Positions 28,860 to 38,733 of a stretch of DNA of 64,000 nucleotides are shown piece after piece (positions within the stretch are counted from its first letter, which is position 1; every line of letters begins with the position of its first letter). The translations under genes were made by a program, and so were the position numbers. Source of the stretch: Prochlorococcus sp. MIT 1314 (GTDB lineage: Bacteria; Cyanobacteriota; Cyanobacteriia; PCC-6307; Cyanobiaceae); NCBI RefSeq assembly GCF_034093315.1, contig NZ_CP139300.1:744001-808000 (forward strand), read 5' to 3'. The notes under the pieces are model-generated. The model saw only the letters and a list, made by a program, of their open reading frames with translations, did no database searches and was not told the origin of the DNA.

Positions 28860-28934
28860 TACTTCTCAAGATATAAAAATTAAGATGACCTTGAAAATTT
28901 GGGGAATTGAATTAATAGCATTTTATTGAAATTG

Positions 28935-28962
28935 AAAAAAAAAGATGCCCTACAAGAGCACC
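28935..28962 (-). terminator. intrinsic terminator of hup
   Basis: Read on the minus strand, GGTGCTC and GGGCATC form a seven-pair stem (two G-T pairs) with loop TTGTA, followed directly by nine T. It lies 32 bases after the hup stop. Confidence 0.8.
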
Positions 28963-28993
28963 TTAGTCTAAAAGGAAGAATTAGATAAACAAA

Positions 28994-29269
28994 TTATCCT
29001 TGAACTCTGTCCTTAAATAGTTTACCCGCTGAGAATGTAGGAACTCTTTTAGCAGGTATTGCTATTTTTTCGCCTGTCTTAGGATTTAATCCCTGTCTTG
29101 CAGAACGATCTCTTGGCTCAAAAGAACCAAACCCTAGTATGGAGACTTTTTTGCCATCCACTACTGAATCAACAATAGTTTCAATAGTTGCATCAACTAT
29201 TGAGGAAACATCAGTTTTTGTGGCTCCTGTTTGAGCCGACACAACGTTTACTAAATCAGCTTTGTTCAT
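28994..29269 (-). CDS. hup: HU-family DNA-binding protein
   Basis: HU is a nucleoid protein that bends DNA as a dimer. The 91-residue protein matches the usual length, starting MNKADLVNVVSAQTG, with the central GKKVSILGFGSFEPRDRSARQG and the DNA-gripping arm NPKTGEKIAIPAKRVPTF. It is single, has its own terminator and faces a 629-base gap upstream. Confidence 0.97.
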   Translation of the reverse strand: MNKADLVNVVSAQTGATKTDVSSIVDATIETIVDSVVDGKKVSILGFGSFEPRDRSARQGLNPKTGEKIAIPAKRVPTFSAGKLFKDRVQG

Positions 29270-29898
29270 TGAATTTTTTATAAAGCAGAGATTAAATAGA
29301 CGAAGAGTTTTAAATCAAGTCTAAAAACCTCGAACTTGCACATCATATGGGGCAAATACAAATCCGGCAACCGAAAATGCCGGTGGCGCAAAGCTTTATA
29401 CAAATCTCAGGGACATTTTTAGCTATATAATTTAAGTTTGTTGCCTAAAATTTTTCTTATATAAAAAATTAGCTCAGTATTTAGAAAACATCTAAACCAA
29501 TTGGTAATACTGGATTTAGCCATAAAAAATTCAACTGAATCTATCAAAGAAAAAAATTTCTAAAGGTTAGGAAATTAAGAATTTGAACTATTTATTATAT
29601 TTTATTAATTTTCAGATATATTTCCTTCTCATCACATGAGGCAGCATAATTTTTATTTTGAAATCAAGAAAAATCTTGTTTTCTCATAATAAAAGTCTCT
29701 TTCAAAATCGTTTTCTTCACTGAGCAGATGGAGGGGTGAATTGTAATAGGTTAAAAAATTAATATTCTCTAAGATTTAATTAAGTTGATTAGTGAAACCA
29801 TAAATTTGAGTTTTTTTTTAAATTTTGCATCTATTATTCAAATATTAATAATTTGAATAAATTATCTCATTATTTAACTAACCAATTATAAGGAGACA
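29270..29898. other. 629-base intergenic region between hup and glgX
   Basis: This is the longest stretch without a protein gene. Near hup it holds an unusually GC-rich, structured patch (about 29331-29400). A TATAAT occurs at 29426-29431. Further on is a five-pair hairpin CAAGA-AAAA-TCTTG (29665-29678) followed by TTTTC, which could end a short transcript. A GGAGGGG-containing patch lies near 29730. I found no convincing small ORF on either strand. Confidence 0.6.
29331..29400 (+). ncRNA. candidate structured RNA, reminiscent of a GEMM-I (c-di-GMP) aptamer core
   Basis: In order the + strand shows GCACA (29338), GGGGCAAA (29349-29356), a perfect six-pair hairpin CCGGCA/TGCCGG (29364-29383) and GCGCAAAGC (29386-29394). 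GGGGC can pair with GCTTT around the hairpin, with wobble pairs. The order GCACA, GGGCAAA, hairpin, GACGCAAAGC is the core layout of GEMM-I riboswitches as I remember it. The second GEMM helix with its receptor is not evident, so this may be another RNA or a degenerate relative. The strand is a guess from the motif. Confidence 0.35.
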
Positions 29899-31932
29899 GT
29901 GACTCATATCAATAAAGGTAACCCATTTCCTTTAGGAAGTTCTCTAACTGGACAAGGAGTAAATTTTTCTCTGATAGCCACAAATGCAGAATATGTAGAA
30001 ATCTTATTATTTGAAAAAGAGGACTCTGTTATACCAAAAAACATACTGAAACTAGATCAAAATCATAATACAGGTCCTTACTGGCATGCTGAAATAAGAA
30101 ATCTAAATGAAGGCTGTATTTATGCTTTTAGAGTAAAACAAAAAAGTAATGGGATTAATAATAATTACGAAAAGAAAGTTTTAATTGATCCATGTTCAAG
30201 GGGTATTACTGGTTGGGGAAGTTATAAAAGAGAAAATGCATTAAAAACGCATGAAAATACCAATTCTTGCCTTAAAAGCGTTGTTTGCGATAGAAAATTA
30301 TTTAATTTTAAAGATTATCCAAGACCGAAACATTCTTGGGAAGAAACAATTATTTATGAACTCCATATCAAAGCCTTCACAGAATCAACAGATAAAGATG
30401 AGAGTTGTTTAAAGAAATTCTTAAAAAAAATTCCGTATCTTAAAGAATTGGGGATTACAACAATTGAATTACTTCCGATTTTTTGTTTCGATCCAACTGA
30501 TGCACCAAATGGTTTAGAAAATTTCTGGGGTTATAGCCCAATCAATTGGTTTACTCCGCATTTTGAATATCTCTCAAATGAATCTGCAGTGAAGAATAGA
30601 GATGAATTTAGAAGATTAGTAGAGGAGTGTCATAAAGCAAACATTGAAGTCATCTTAGATGTCGTATATAATCATACTTCTGAAGGAGATTCTCATGGCC
30701 CTGCAATATCTTGGAAAGGTATAGATGAAAATCTTTATTATTTTATTGGAAAAGATAAAAATTATCAGGATGTTTCTGGCTGTGGGAATACTATTGCAGC
30801 AAACAGAGGGTTAGTTAGAAAACTAATAATTGAATCATTGAAATGTTGGGCAAGTGAATTAGGAGTTGATGGTTTTAGATTTGATTTAGGAATTGCCTTA
30901 TCAAGAGGAGAAAATCTATCACCACTCGAAAATCCTCCCATTTTTGAAGATATAGAATGTGAGCCAGAACTAATTGGTATCAAGTTTATCAGTGAACCAT
31001 GGGATTGTGGTGGTTTATATAAAATAGGTGATTTCCCATCGAAGAATACCTTTACTTGGAATGGTCATTTTAGGGATGACTTGCGGAGATTTTGGAAGGG
31101 AGATAAAGATACAGCTTGGAATATGAGCGATAAAATAAAAGGTAGTCCATCTATTTATAAAGAAGATAATATTTTTCCGAAATCAATAAATTTTATTACT
31201 TCACATGACGGATTCACCCTAAAAGACTTAGTAACATTTAATAGGAAACATAATTTTTCAAACAAAGAACAAAATAGAGATGGTGATAACCATAACAATT
31301 CTTGGAATCATGGGATAGAGGGGCCAACTACAAACTTATCAATCAATAATTTAAGAAAAAGACAACAAAAAAATCTTCTTCTTAGTTTACTTATTTCTAG
31401 AGGTGTTCCAATGTTACTTATGGGAGATGAAATAGGAAGGTCGCAAGGAGGTAACAATAATTCTTGGTGCCAAAATAATTTGTTGGGTTGGATGAATTGG
31501 GATAATAGTCAACAAGATATGGAATTATTAGACTATTTTAAATACGTTATAAAAATCCGAAAAAAACTTATAAATATTTTTAATCCAGCATTGTTACCTA
31601 ATAATCATAAACATGAAAATATTCCAAGATATCATTGGCATGGGACAAAGTTAGATAACCCAGATTGGAGTAGTTGGTCTCACACAGTTGCCTTTAGCAT
31701 AAACAAAGGCAAAAGTAATCCTCTGGTCTGGATAGGCTTAAATGCATATTCAAAAAGTATCAATTTCCCCTTACCAAAATGTAATTATAAGTGGTTAAAA
31801 ATTATTGATACTAGTATGAATGAGATTTCTGAACCCTTAACTGTTAATGAGGAATCTGTTTTAATTAATAGTAGAAGCTCCCTACTAATTATTTCAGAAG
31901 AAGTCTTTGGATCAAAAAATTTTATATTCTAA
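29899..31932 (+). CDS. glgX: glycogen debranching enzyme, isoamylase type
   Basis: GlgX hydrolyses alpha-1,6 branches of glycogen during night-time mobilisation. The 677-residue GH13 protein has an N-terminal CBM48-like domain (PLGSSLTGQGVNFSL) and a catalytic barrel. Active residues are the nucleophile D329 (DGFRFDLG), acid E366 (SEPWDCGG) and D437 (TSHDGFTLKD), with region I DVVYNHTSEG at about 254. It starts at GTG, with AAGGAG only three bases ahead, an unusually tight spacing. The 3' end comes within two bases of the convergent tRNA-Gly. Confidence 0.94.
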   Translation: MTHINKGNPFPLGSSLTGQGVNFSLIATNAEYVEILLFEKEDSVIPKNILKLDQNHNTGPYWHAEIRNLNEGCIYAFRVKQKSNGINNNYEKKVLIDPCSRGITGWGSYKRENALKTHENTNSCLKSVVCDRKLFNFKDYPRPKHSWEETIIYELHIKAFTESTDKDESCLKKFLKKIPYLKELGITTIELLPIFCFDPTDAPNGLENFWGYSPINWFTPHFEYLSNESAVKNRDEFRRLVEECHKANIEVILDVVYNHTSEGDSHGPAISWKGIDENLYYFIGKDKNYQDVSGCGNTIAANRGLVRKLIIESLKCWASELGVDGFRFDLGIALSRGENLSPLENPPIFEDIECEPELIGIKFISEPWDCGGLYKIGDFPSKNTFTWNGHFRDDLRRFWKGDKDTAWNMSDKIKGSPSIYKEDNIFPKSINFITSHDGFTLKDLVTFNRKHNFSNKEQNRDGDNHNNSWNHGIEGPTTNLSINNLRKRQQKNLLLSLLISRGVPMLLMGDEIGRSQGGNNNSWCQNNLLGWMNWDNSQQDMELLDYFKYVIKIRKKLINIFNPALLPNNHKHENIPRYHWHGTKLDNPDWSSWSHTVAFSINKGKSNPLVWIGLNAYSKSINFPLPKCNYKWLKIIDTSMNEISEPLTVNEESVLINSRSSLLIISEEVFGSKNFIF

Positions 31933-31933
31933 A

Positions 31934-32004
31934 AGCGGGCGGCGGGAATCGAACCCGCATCTTCAGCTTGGAAGGCTGAGGTTTTACCACTAAACCACGC
32001 CCGC
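31934..32004 (-). tRNA. tRNA-Gly (anticodon TCC)
   Basis: On the minus strand the acceptor stem GCGGGCG pairs with CGCCCGC, with discriminator T. The D-arm has TGGTTTAGTGGTAAAACC. The anticodon stem TCAGC/GCTGA closes the loop CTTCCAA with anticodon TCC. The T-arm is GCGGG-TTCGATT-CCCGC. CCA is not encoded. It is wedged between glgX and the sugar symporter gene. Confidence 0.96.
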
Positions 32005-32065
32005 AAATAGTAATAGAATTACCATTGCAATAATACAATATCAAACAATCACCAAAGTAAAAAGA

Positions 32066-33463
32066 TTGGAAAATTCACACTCGAAAGAAAATATCACCAG
32101 AGCAACAACAAGATTAATGTTCTCCTATGGTCTTGGAGACGCAGGCACGGGGTTAGTAGCAACTCAATTTGGTTTTTTTCTGTTCAAATTCTTTATTTCG
32201 GCTGGTTTACCTGTAATAATTGCTGGATCATTATTAATGTTAATTAAGATATGGGATGCAATAAATGATCCTTTAATTGGGTGGTTAAGTGATCGGACCC
32301 AATCAAGATGGGGGCCAAGAATCCCTTGGATGGTAATAGCATCAGTTCCTCTTGGTTTTTCTTTAAGCGCAATATGGTGGACACCAACAGGTTCAGTACT
32401 AAACAAGACTATCTACTATGCCATAATTTCCATAATTGTAATGACTGCTTATACAAGTATCAATCTTCCTTTTGCGGCTCTATCAACTGAAATTTCCGAA
32501 AAAACAGCAATAAGAACAAGGTTAAACGCCGCTAGATTTACTGGTTCAATCATTGCAGGATTAACTGGTTTGATAATTGCTGGAGTTGTTTTAGGTTCTG
32601 AAGGATCAGCAAATAATGAATATTTTTTAATGGGTAAAATAAGTGGTTGTATTGCAGTTACAACAACATTAATATCATGTTGGGGATTGGCTCCATTTGC
32701 AAAAAAAGCTAGAAGACCTTCAGGGAAAGTAGAAGCTATAACACTTCAATTCAAAAGAATCTTCAGAAATAAAAAATTTCTCAAAGTTATTACTCTTTAT
32801 ATTCTACTTTGGTGCGCCTTACAATTGATGCAAACTGTAGCTTTAATCTATGTAGAGGATGTACTTAAGGTGCCAACAGATATTGCGAAATGGATCCCAA
32901 TACCTTTTCAAATTAGCGCCTTAGTAGGTTTACAAATATGGACCAGAGTATCAAATCAATTAAATAGAATTTCAGCCTTAAACTATGGAGCGATTATATG
33001 GATCATTTCATGTACGGCAGCATTATTTTTACCTTCTTTATCAAATATTCCTGAAGTTGGTAATAGTATATTTCTAAATGCTAGTAACATAATTTTTTTC
33101 ATTCTTTTAATTTCCATAATCTGTCTAATTGGCATTGGAGCTGCAACTGCTTTTCTCATCCCTTGGTCACTACTTCCTGATGCAATAGACGAAGATCCAG
33201 AGAAACCAGCTGGATTATATACTGCTTGGATGGTACTTATTCAGAAGATTGGGATTGCATTAAGTGTTCAATTATTAGGCTTTTTGTTGTATTTGTCTGG
33301 TTATCAATCATGCTTTGTTGATAAAGATAGTTTTAATATTGTTGAACAATGTACCTCAGCACAATTAACTATTAGACTATGTATTGGCTTTATACCCTCA
33401 GTATTGGTAATAATTGGTCTTTTAATAATGCGGAAATGGGATCGAAAATTAATTACGAACTAA
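32066..33463 (+). CDS. GPH-family sugar:cation symporter (MelB-like)
   Basis: The 465-residue protein has about twelve membrane spans and belongs to the glycoside-pentoside-hexuronide/cation symporter branch of the major facilitator superfamily. Diagnostic blocks are FSYGLGDAGTGLV at the first span and IKIWDAINDPLIGWLSDRTQSRWGPRIPW between spans two and three. The start used is a TTG; an ATG about 17 codons later also precedes the conserved region. It follows the glycogen debranching gene on the same strand. The substrate is unknown, and the sugar class is only inferred. Confidence 0.88.
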   Translation: MENSHSKENITRATTRLMFSYGLGDAGTGLVATQFGFFLFKFFISAGLPVIIAGSLLMLIKIWDAINDPLIGWLSDRTQSRWGPRIPWMVIASVPLGFSLSAIWWTPTGSVLNKTIYYAIISIIVMTAYTSINLPFAALSTEISEKTAIRTRLNAARFTGSIIAGLTGLIIAGVVLGSEGSANNEYFLMGKISGCIAVTTTLISCWGLAPFAKKARRPSGKVEAITLQFKRIFRNKKFLKVITLYILLWCALQLMQTVALIYVEDVLKVPTDIAKWIPIPFQISALVGLQIWTRVSNQLNRISALNYGAIIWIISCTAALFLPSLSNIPEVGNSIFLNASNIIFFILLISIICLIGIGAATAFLIPWSLLPDAIDEDPEKPAGLYTAWMVLIQKIGIALSVQLLGFLLYLSGYQSCFVDKDSFNIVEQCTSAQLTIRLCIGFIPSVLVIIGLLIMRKWDRKLITN

Positions 33464-33472
33464 TATAAAGAT

Positions 33473-34228
33473 ATGAATTACCTTAAGTTTTTTAACAGAC
33501 TTTTAAGCAGCTTAATTATTGGCGGGCAAGCAATTAATTTTATCTTTAGAGGTAAAATATCTAAAAATGATCTTTTTGACCAACTAATGGAGTCAGGTCC
33601 TGGAAGTTTATTAATTGTATTAATTACAGGAATTGCTGCAGGTACAGTCTTTAATATTCAAGTTGCGTCACAACTTACAAGTATGGGGGTTTCGAGTGAA
33701 ATAGGAGGTTTACTTGCAGTAGGAATGGCGAGAGAAATGGCTCCCCTTCTAACGGCTACTTTAATGACTGGAAAGGTTGCAACCGCTTACGCTGCTCAAA
33801 TAGGTACGATGAAAGTTACAGAACAAATTGAGGCTATAACAATGTTAAGAACCGAGCCAGTCCAATATTTGGTGGTTCCAAGGTTACTATCGATGGTAAT
33901 CATGTCACCGATACAGTGTCTTTTGTTTTTATCTGTAGCTTTGTGGAGTGGACAAATATGGAGCACAATTTTTTATAAAGTCCCCCCAATAATTTTTTGG
34001 ACATCAGTAAGATCAGGTAATGTGAGTTTAACTAGCACAGACTTAACTGCAATGTTAATAAAATCTGTAGTTTTCGGATTACTTATTTCAATTATTGCTT
34101 GTGGTTATGGACTCACTACTAAAGGTGGACCAAAAGAAGTTGGGACAAGTACAACTGGTGCGGTTGTAATGACTCTCGTTACTGTATCTTTAATGGATGT
34201 ATTATTAACACAAATTTTATTTGGATAA
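33473..34228 (+). CDS. mlaE: MlaE-type ABC transporter permease (Ycf63/YrbE)
   Basis: The 251-residue permease has five to six spans and the MlaE signature LLAVGMAREMAPLLTATLMTGK with GTMKVTEQIEAITMLRTEP. In bacteria MlaE works with MlaF ATPase and MlaD to move phospholipid between membranes, and in chloroplasts TGD1 does the same. No MlaF or MlaD gene is adjacent, so the partners must be elsewhere. It starts nine bases after the symporter gene. Confidence 0.92.
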   Translation: MNYLKFFNRLLSSLIIGGQAINFIFRGKISKNDLFDQLMESGPGSLLIVLITGIAAGTVFNIQVASQLTSMGVSSEIGGLLAVGMAREMAPLLTATLMTGKVATAYAAQIGTMKVTEQIEAITMLRTEPVQYLVVPRLLSMVIMSPIQCLLFLSVALWSGQIWSTIFYKVPPIIFWTSVRSGNVSLTSTDLTAMLIKSVVFGLLISIIACGYGLTTKGGPKEVGTSTTGAVVMTLVTVSLMDVLLTQILFG

Positions 34229-34637
34229 TTCAATGTTCACCACTAAATCAAAAAAAGAAGAACCAGTAATAATTTCACCATCATTTCAATTACCAATCAT
34301 TCTAATAATTTTAAGTTTTATGCTTTTATTTTTAAATATTGGTTCTTTGCCAACAATAGTTTTTGCATCTTTTAGCTTTTTTTTATTACTTCAATCATTT
34401 ACCTTAAGAATAAAAATAACAAGTGATGATTTTATCGTTTTACAATTTGGTAAAGAGATTAGAACTTTTCCATTCAAGAACTGGATATCTTGGAAATTCT
34501 TTTTTCCTATAATTCCAGGTATTTTTTATTTTAGAGAAAAATCTAGTCCTCATTTATTACCAATATTATTTAATCCAAAGCAATTAAAAGACGAACTTCT
34601 AAAAAAAGTTGACTCTCTGGAAATTAAAAATTCCTAA
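34221..34637 (+). CDS. DUF3119-type cyanobacterial membrane protein
   Basis: A protein of 134-138 residues with two adjacent membrane spans (about 25-70: LPIILIILSFMLLFL and TIVFASFSFFLLLQSF) followed by a PH-like soluble part with LRIKITSDDFIVLQFGKEIRTFPF and KNWISWKFFFP. I believe it is DUF3119; function unknown. The first possible start is a TTG inside mlaE (8-base overlap), but ATG 34233, five bases after the mlaE stop, is the likelier start. Confidence 0.78.
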   Translation: MDNSMFTTKSKKEEPVIISPSFQLPIILIILSFMLLFLNIGSLPTIVFASFSFFLLLQSFTLRIKITSDDFIVLQFGKEIRTFPFKNWISWKFFFPIIPGIFYFREKSSPHLLPILFNPKQLKDELLKKVDSLEIKNS

Positions 34638-34672
34638 AAATTAATGTTTGCTTAATCATCAAATTTATTTAA

Positions 34673-35683
34673 ATGAACAATACAGAAATTTCAAACAATA
34701 ATCCTGAGAAGGAATTAAAAATAGAAAAAACAATTTCAGACGATAAAACCAAACCAATTACTAGAAAAAATTCAACACAAAATAAAAAAATTGCTTCAAA
34801 AAACGATAAATCAAATAAATCATTCCATGAAATTTCTAATGAGATTTTTAGTGATCTCGTTTCAAAAAAAGACTCTTTAGTTAATGAAATAAAAGAGTTA
34901 GAAACAAAAAAAAATGAATTAGAACAAGATATTGAGTCAAATTTTAAAGGACAGTCAGATAATATCGCTAAAAAAGTTAAAGGCTTTCAAGAGTACCTAA
35001 CTGGGGCTTTGCAGAATCTTTCACAAAACGTTGAGAAACTTGAATTAGTCTCTCAACCAATAATCGTAAAACCATCTCCGCTTGATGAAAAAAAGCAAGA
35101 TAATAAAGAAAATAATGTGGTTAATGTTCCCGCTCTTTCTGAAACATTTAAGCCAGATGAAGAGATTATAAAAAATTGCTTTTCAACTTTTACAGAACAG
35201 CCTGATTTTTATGCTGAACCTTGGAAGTTGAGACGAAGTCTTGATTCATCAGATATAGAAATAATGTATGATTGGTTCTTTAACATGGGTGGTAGAGGCT
35301 CTCTTGAAAGTAGAGGATCTCGACAAAAAAATGCCTTATTATCCGCTGGTTTAATATCTATTCTTGGCGAATTATATGGAGATCAGTTTCAGACTCTTAT
35401 CTTAGCTTCGCAGCCAGAAAGATTAGGAGAATGGAGAAGAATTCTTCAAGACTCACTCGGCCTCACAAGAGATGACTTTGGACCTAATAGTGGGATTGTT
35501 CTTTTCGAAAGGCCTGAAGGTGTCATCGAAAGAGCTGATAGATTAGAAGCTAATGAAGAATTACCATTTATTATTATTGATGCAGCGGAAACATCTGTTG
35601 AAATTCCAATACTTCAATTCCCATTGTGGCTTGCATTCGCCGGTTCAAATAATGAAATTTACGACGATCTTGAACTAAACTAA
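34673..35683 (+). CDS. DUF3086-type cyanobacterial protein
   Basis: The 336-residue soluble protein has three parts: a Lys/Asn-rich disordered start (1-50), a coiled coil (about 60-115, [19 protein letters not shown]) and a conserved C-terminal domain from about 175 ([56 protein letters not shown]). I recall this as DUF3086, restricted to cyanobacteria, with unknown role. It sits between DUF3119 and plsY, five bases ahead of plsY, in a run rich in lipid-related genes. Confidence 0.78.
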   Translation: MNNTEISNNNPEKELKIEKTISDDKTKPITRKNSTQNKKIASKNDKSNKSFHEISNEIFSDLVSKKDSLVNEIKELETKKNELEQDIESNFKGQSDNIAKKVKGFQEYLTGALQNLSQNVEKLELVSQPIIVKPSPLDEKKQDNKENNVVNVPALSETFKPDEEIIKNCFSTFTEQPDFYAEPWKLRRSLDSSDIEIMYDWFFNMGGRGSLESRGSRQKNALLSAGLISILGELYGDQFQTLILASQPERLGEWRRILQDSLGLTRDDFGPNSGIVLFERPEGVIERADRLEANEELPFIIIDAAETSVEIPILQFPLWLAFAGSNNEIYDDLELN

Positions 35684-35688
35684 TCTTT

Positions 35689-36279
35689 ATGAATATTTTA
35701 ATAATCATTGCAAGTTATCTTTTAGGTTCCCTGCCCACAGGTTTTTTAGTTGGAAAATATCTAAAAGATATAGATCTAAGAACTATAGGTTCTGGATCTA
35801 CAGGTGCCACAAATGTCTTAAGAAATGTAGGGAAATGGCCAGCACTTTTTGTTTTTATTATTGACGTTGGAAAGGGTCTTTTTGCAGTAAAAATTGCTCA
35901 ATATTATACAGATCAAGGATTAATAGAAGTAATTGCAGGTATATCCGCCATTGCAGGACACATATGGCCTATATGGCTTAAAGGGAAAGGAGGAAAAGCT
36001 GTAGCAACTGGACTAGGGATGTTTTTAGCTCTTTCTTGGAAAGTTGGACTAGCTTCTCTTGGGATTTTTCTTATAGTATTAGCAAAAACTAAATTTGTAT
36101 CATTATCCAGTATTTCAGCTGCAATATTACTTCCTGTTTTTATGTTTTTTTACCTAGGTAATTTTATTCACTCGTACTTTTTTATAAGTTTTATTGTCTC
36201 ATTATTAGTTATCTGGAAACATAGAACAAATATAACAAGATTGCTTAAGGGAGAAGAATCCAAAATCAATGAGAATTAA
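35689..36279 (+). CDS. plsY: acyl-phosphate:glycerol-3-phosphate acyltransferase PlsY
   Basis: PlsY transfers an acyl group from acyl-phosphate to the sn-1 position of glycerol-3-phosphate, starting membrane lipid synthesis. The 196-residue integral membrane protein has the motifs [39 protein letters not shown] and [14 protein letters not shown]. It converges on pyrF with a 14-base overlap. Confidence 0.95.
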   Translation: MNILIIIASYLLGSLPTGFLVGKYLKDIDLRTIGSGSTGATNVLRNVGKWPALFVFIIDVGKGLFAVKIAQYYTDQGLIEVIAGISAIAGHIWPIWLKGKGGKAVATGLGMFLALSWKVGLASLGIFLIVLAKTKFVSLSSISAAILLPVFMFFYLGNFIHSYFFISFIVSLLVIWKHRTNITRLLKGEESKINEN

Positions 36280-36994
36280 TAGATTCAAATATTTCCAAGA
36301 GAGCTTTATTTGGATTTAGAGCTTTTGATATTGATCTACCGATAACCAATTTAGAAGCACCATTTGCTATGGCTTCAACTGGAGTCATAATTCTATTTTG
36401 ATCATCTTTATTTTCAATTTTTAATCTAATACCCGGTGTAATTAGTTCAAAATTATTCTTATAAATCGATCTCAAAATTTTTGCTTCCCAAGGGGAACAG
36501 ACACACCCATCTAATCCAGCATCAAATGATAACTTTGCGAGTCTCAATACATTATCCTCAATTGAATTCTTCCTATCAAGATCAGTTTGAAAATCTTTAA
36601 GAGAAAAACTTGTTAATACAGTTATGCCAACAATAAATGGAGGTTTTAGATTTGATAAGGCTGCACCTTCTAAAGATGCCTTTTTTGAATCCTTAAGAGC
36701 TTTAAGACCCGCTGAAGCATGCACAGAAATTATATCAACCCCTAATTTTGATACTTGGTAACATGCTGCACTCATGGTATTTGGAATATCATGAAATTTT
36801 AAATCTAAAAAAATTTTTTTATTTAAAGCTTTCAATATTTTAATAACTCTAGGACCTTCCCTAACAAAAAGCTCTAAACCCACTTTCACCCACTTAATAT
36901 TAGGACATTTTTCTAGAAGTAATTTTGCTTGACTTAGATCTAGTCCATCAATTGCTAATATTATTTTATCTTGTGAATTAAATCTTTTGTTCAT
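36266..36994 (-). CDS. pyrF: orotidine 5'-phosphate decarboxylase
   Basis: PyrF makes UMP from OMP, the last step of pyrimidine synthesis. The 242-residue TIM barrel has the catalytic [10 protein letters not shown] block at about residues 63-72 and the phosphate-binding TPGIRL and LVIGRSIS. It lies six bases after tyrS on the minus strand and overlaps plsY at its 3' end. Confidence 0.96.
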   Translation of the reverse strand: MNKRFNSQDKIILAIDGLDLSQAKLLLEKCPNIKWVKVGLELFVREGPRVIKILKALNKKIFLDLKFHDIPNTMSAACYQVSKLGVDIISVHASAGLKALKDSKKASLEGAALSNLKPPFIVGITVLTSFSLKDFQTDLDRKNSIEDNVLRLAKLSFDAGLDGCVCSPWEAKILRSIYKNNFELITPGIRLKIENKDDQNRIMTPVEAIANGASKLVIGRSISKALNPNKALLEIFESINSH

Positions 36995-37000
36995 TTATTT

Positions 37001-38239
37001 TTAGTTTTCAAACCTCTTAATTACTTTTTTTCCAATTTGCAAAATTTTACCCTCTAAATCTTTTTTTGAATCAAAAACCAGATCAGGATTTGTTACTTTC
37101 TGGCTATCAATCTTTACACCACCTCCTTTAATAGATCTTTTGGACTCACTGCTAGATTTAAATAATTTTAAAGCACTTAGCAAGTAAAAAAATTTAACCG
37201 GAAAAGCGATCTCTCTTAATGAAATCTCTGGAATCTCTCCAACTTTCTCTTTATGTCCAAGGAATAATTTTTCGCAATTTGATTGCGCTTTTAATGCTTC
37301 TTCAGCCCCATGGAATAAAGTAGTAACTTCTAAAGCCATTCTTCTCTGTAATTCACGAGGATTTGATTTTTCAATGAAACTTAAATCTAATTCAGTAAGT
37401 AATTCAAAATAGGTGGGTATTATATGATCGGGCACTTTTTCTAATTTTGAATACATTGAAAGAGGATCTTCAGTTAAACCTACTGTGTTAAATTCAGATT
37501 TACTCATCTTCTTAATTCCATCTAAACCTGTCAAAATTGGCAGCAGAACACCAAATTGCGGGTCTTGTTTAAAATGCCTTTGAAGATCTCTTCCTATCGC
37601 AATATTAAATCTCTGATCTGTACCTCCAAGCTCAATATCTGATTGAACAACTACCGAATCGTAACCTTGTAATAGTGGATATAAGAATTCATGCAAAGCA
37701 ATTGGAACTTGCGAAGTGTACCTTTTATTAAATTCCTCCTTAGCTAGCATTTGACTAACTGTTGCACTCCCCATTAATTCAATTATCAAATTAAGATTTA
37801 ATCCTTTTAACCATTCACTGTTATATCTAACTTCTATTCTATCTTTTGAATCAAAATCTAAAATAGATTCATTGGCTGGCTTTCCCATCCCTAGTTGAGT
37901 TAAGTATGTTTTTGCATTATCCTTAACTTGTTTTTCCGATAACTGAACTCTTGTTTTGTTTTTTCCGGTTGGGTCTCCAATTTGAGCAGTAAAATCCCCA
38001 ATAATTAAAACTGCAATATGTCCATTATCTTGGAATGCCCTAAGTTTTTTAAACAATATGCTGTGCCCAAGATGAATATCTGTTCCAGTTGGATCGATCC
38101 CGAGTTTAACCCTTAATTTTTTATTATTTTTTTTCGCATGATCAATTATCTCCGAAAAGGTTTGATCTGTTCCCTTAATTGGAAAATATTCTTCTATTCC
38201 TCTTGACAGCCATGATGGCAATATTAAATTATCTGACAT
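37001..38239 (-). CDS. tyrS: tyrosyl-tRNA synthetase
   Basis: The class I synthetase has 412 residues. The HIGH-type motif is HLGHS in [15 protein letters not shown], the KMSKS motif is present exactly in [11 protein letters not shown], and the C-terminal S4-like RNA-binding segment holds [14 protein letters not shown]. Other blocks are [13 protein letters not shown] and the substrate-recognition [14 protein letters not shown]. It is flanked by the DUF1825 gene and pyrF on the same strand, at 19 and 6 bases. Confidence 0.97.
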   Translation of the reverse strand: MSDNLILPSWLSRGIEEYFPIKGTDQTFSEIIDHAKKNNKKLRVKLGIDPTGTDIHLGHSILFKKLRAFQDNGHIAVLIIGDFTAQIGDPTGKNKTRVQLSEKQVKDNAKTYLTQLGMGKPANESILDFDSKDRIEVRYNSEWLKGLNLNLIIELMGSATVSQMLAKEEFNKRYTSQVPIALHEFLYPLLQGYDSVVVQSDIELGGTDQRFNIAIGRDLQRHFKQDPQFGVLLPILTGLDGIKKMSKSEFNTVGLTEDPLSMYSKLEKVPDHIIPTYFELLTELDLSFIEKSNPRELQRRMALEVTTLFHGAEEALKAQSNCEKLFLGHKEKVGEIPEISLREIAFPVKFFYLLSALKLFKSSSESKRSIKGGGVKIDSQKVTNPDLVFDSKKDLEGKILQIGKKVIKRFEN

Positions 38240-38258
38240 GAAGCTTTAACCGTTAAAT

Positions 38259-38582
38259 TTAAGAAGTTTTATCAAGTTCATCCTTCATTCTTATTAAGGT
38301 TTTATTCATTTGATCGAACATTTGATCAGGAGTAATCCCAAATTGACTTAACTGCGTCTTTAATTGTTCTACTGTCATTTTTGCTTGAAAATCTTCGGAC
38401 AATTCAAATCTCTTCATAAAAACCTTATAACGATCCATAAGAGATTCCATTTTTTTTATAAACATTTTTTTCCCTTCTCTGTCAAATTTGCCATAATCAG
38501 AACCAAGTTTCATAAGTTCTTGGTAATCTGTAAAAAGCTTTTTAGCTTCTTCTTGAACGATGTCTGACTCAAAAAATCCCAT
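38259..38582 (-). CDS. DUF1825 family protein
   Basis: This 107-residue cytoplasmic protein, from ATG 38582, opens MGFFESDIVQEEAKKLF, the usual start of this cyanobacterial family. The open frame reaches a TTG seven codons upstream, which I do not favour. The sequence is helical and highly charged, with a near-continuous heptad pattern (LMDRYKVFMKRFELSEDFQAK) and no membrane span. Function is unknown. It is first in a minus-strand run with tyrS and pyrF. Confidence 0.85.
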   Translation of the reverse strand: MGFFESDIVQEEAKKLFTDYQELMKLGSDYGKFDREGKKMFIKKMESLMDRYKVFMKRFELSEDFQAKMTVEQLKTQLSQFGITPDQMFDQMNKTLIRMKDELDKTS

Positions 38583-38733
38583 TTCTATTTTTTTACTTCG
38601 CAAGATTAAGGCTCAATTACAAGATAACAAGAATCTTTTAAATTGATTAGAACATTAATAAATTTTAGTTTATAAATAATTCTTTGATTTATATTTTTTC
38701 AGAATTAAATTTAGTAGACATGTTTCATAAATA

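Noticed and set aside
38583-38603. TTG start seven codons upstream in the DUF1825 gene
   Set aside because: The family begins at MGFFESD, which is the internal ATG at 38582.
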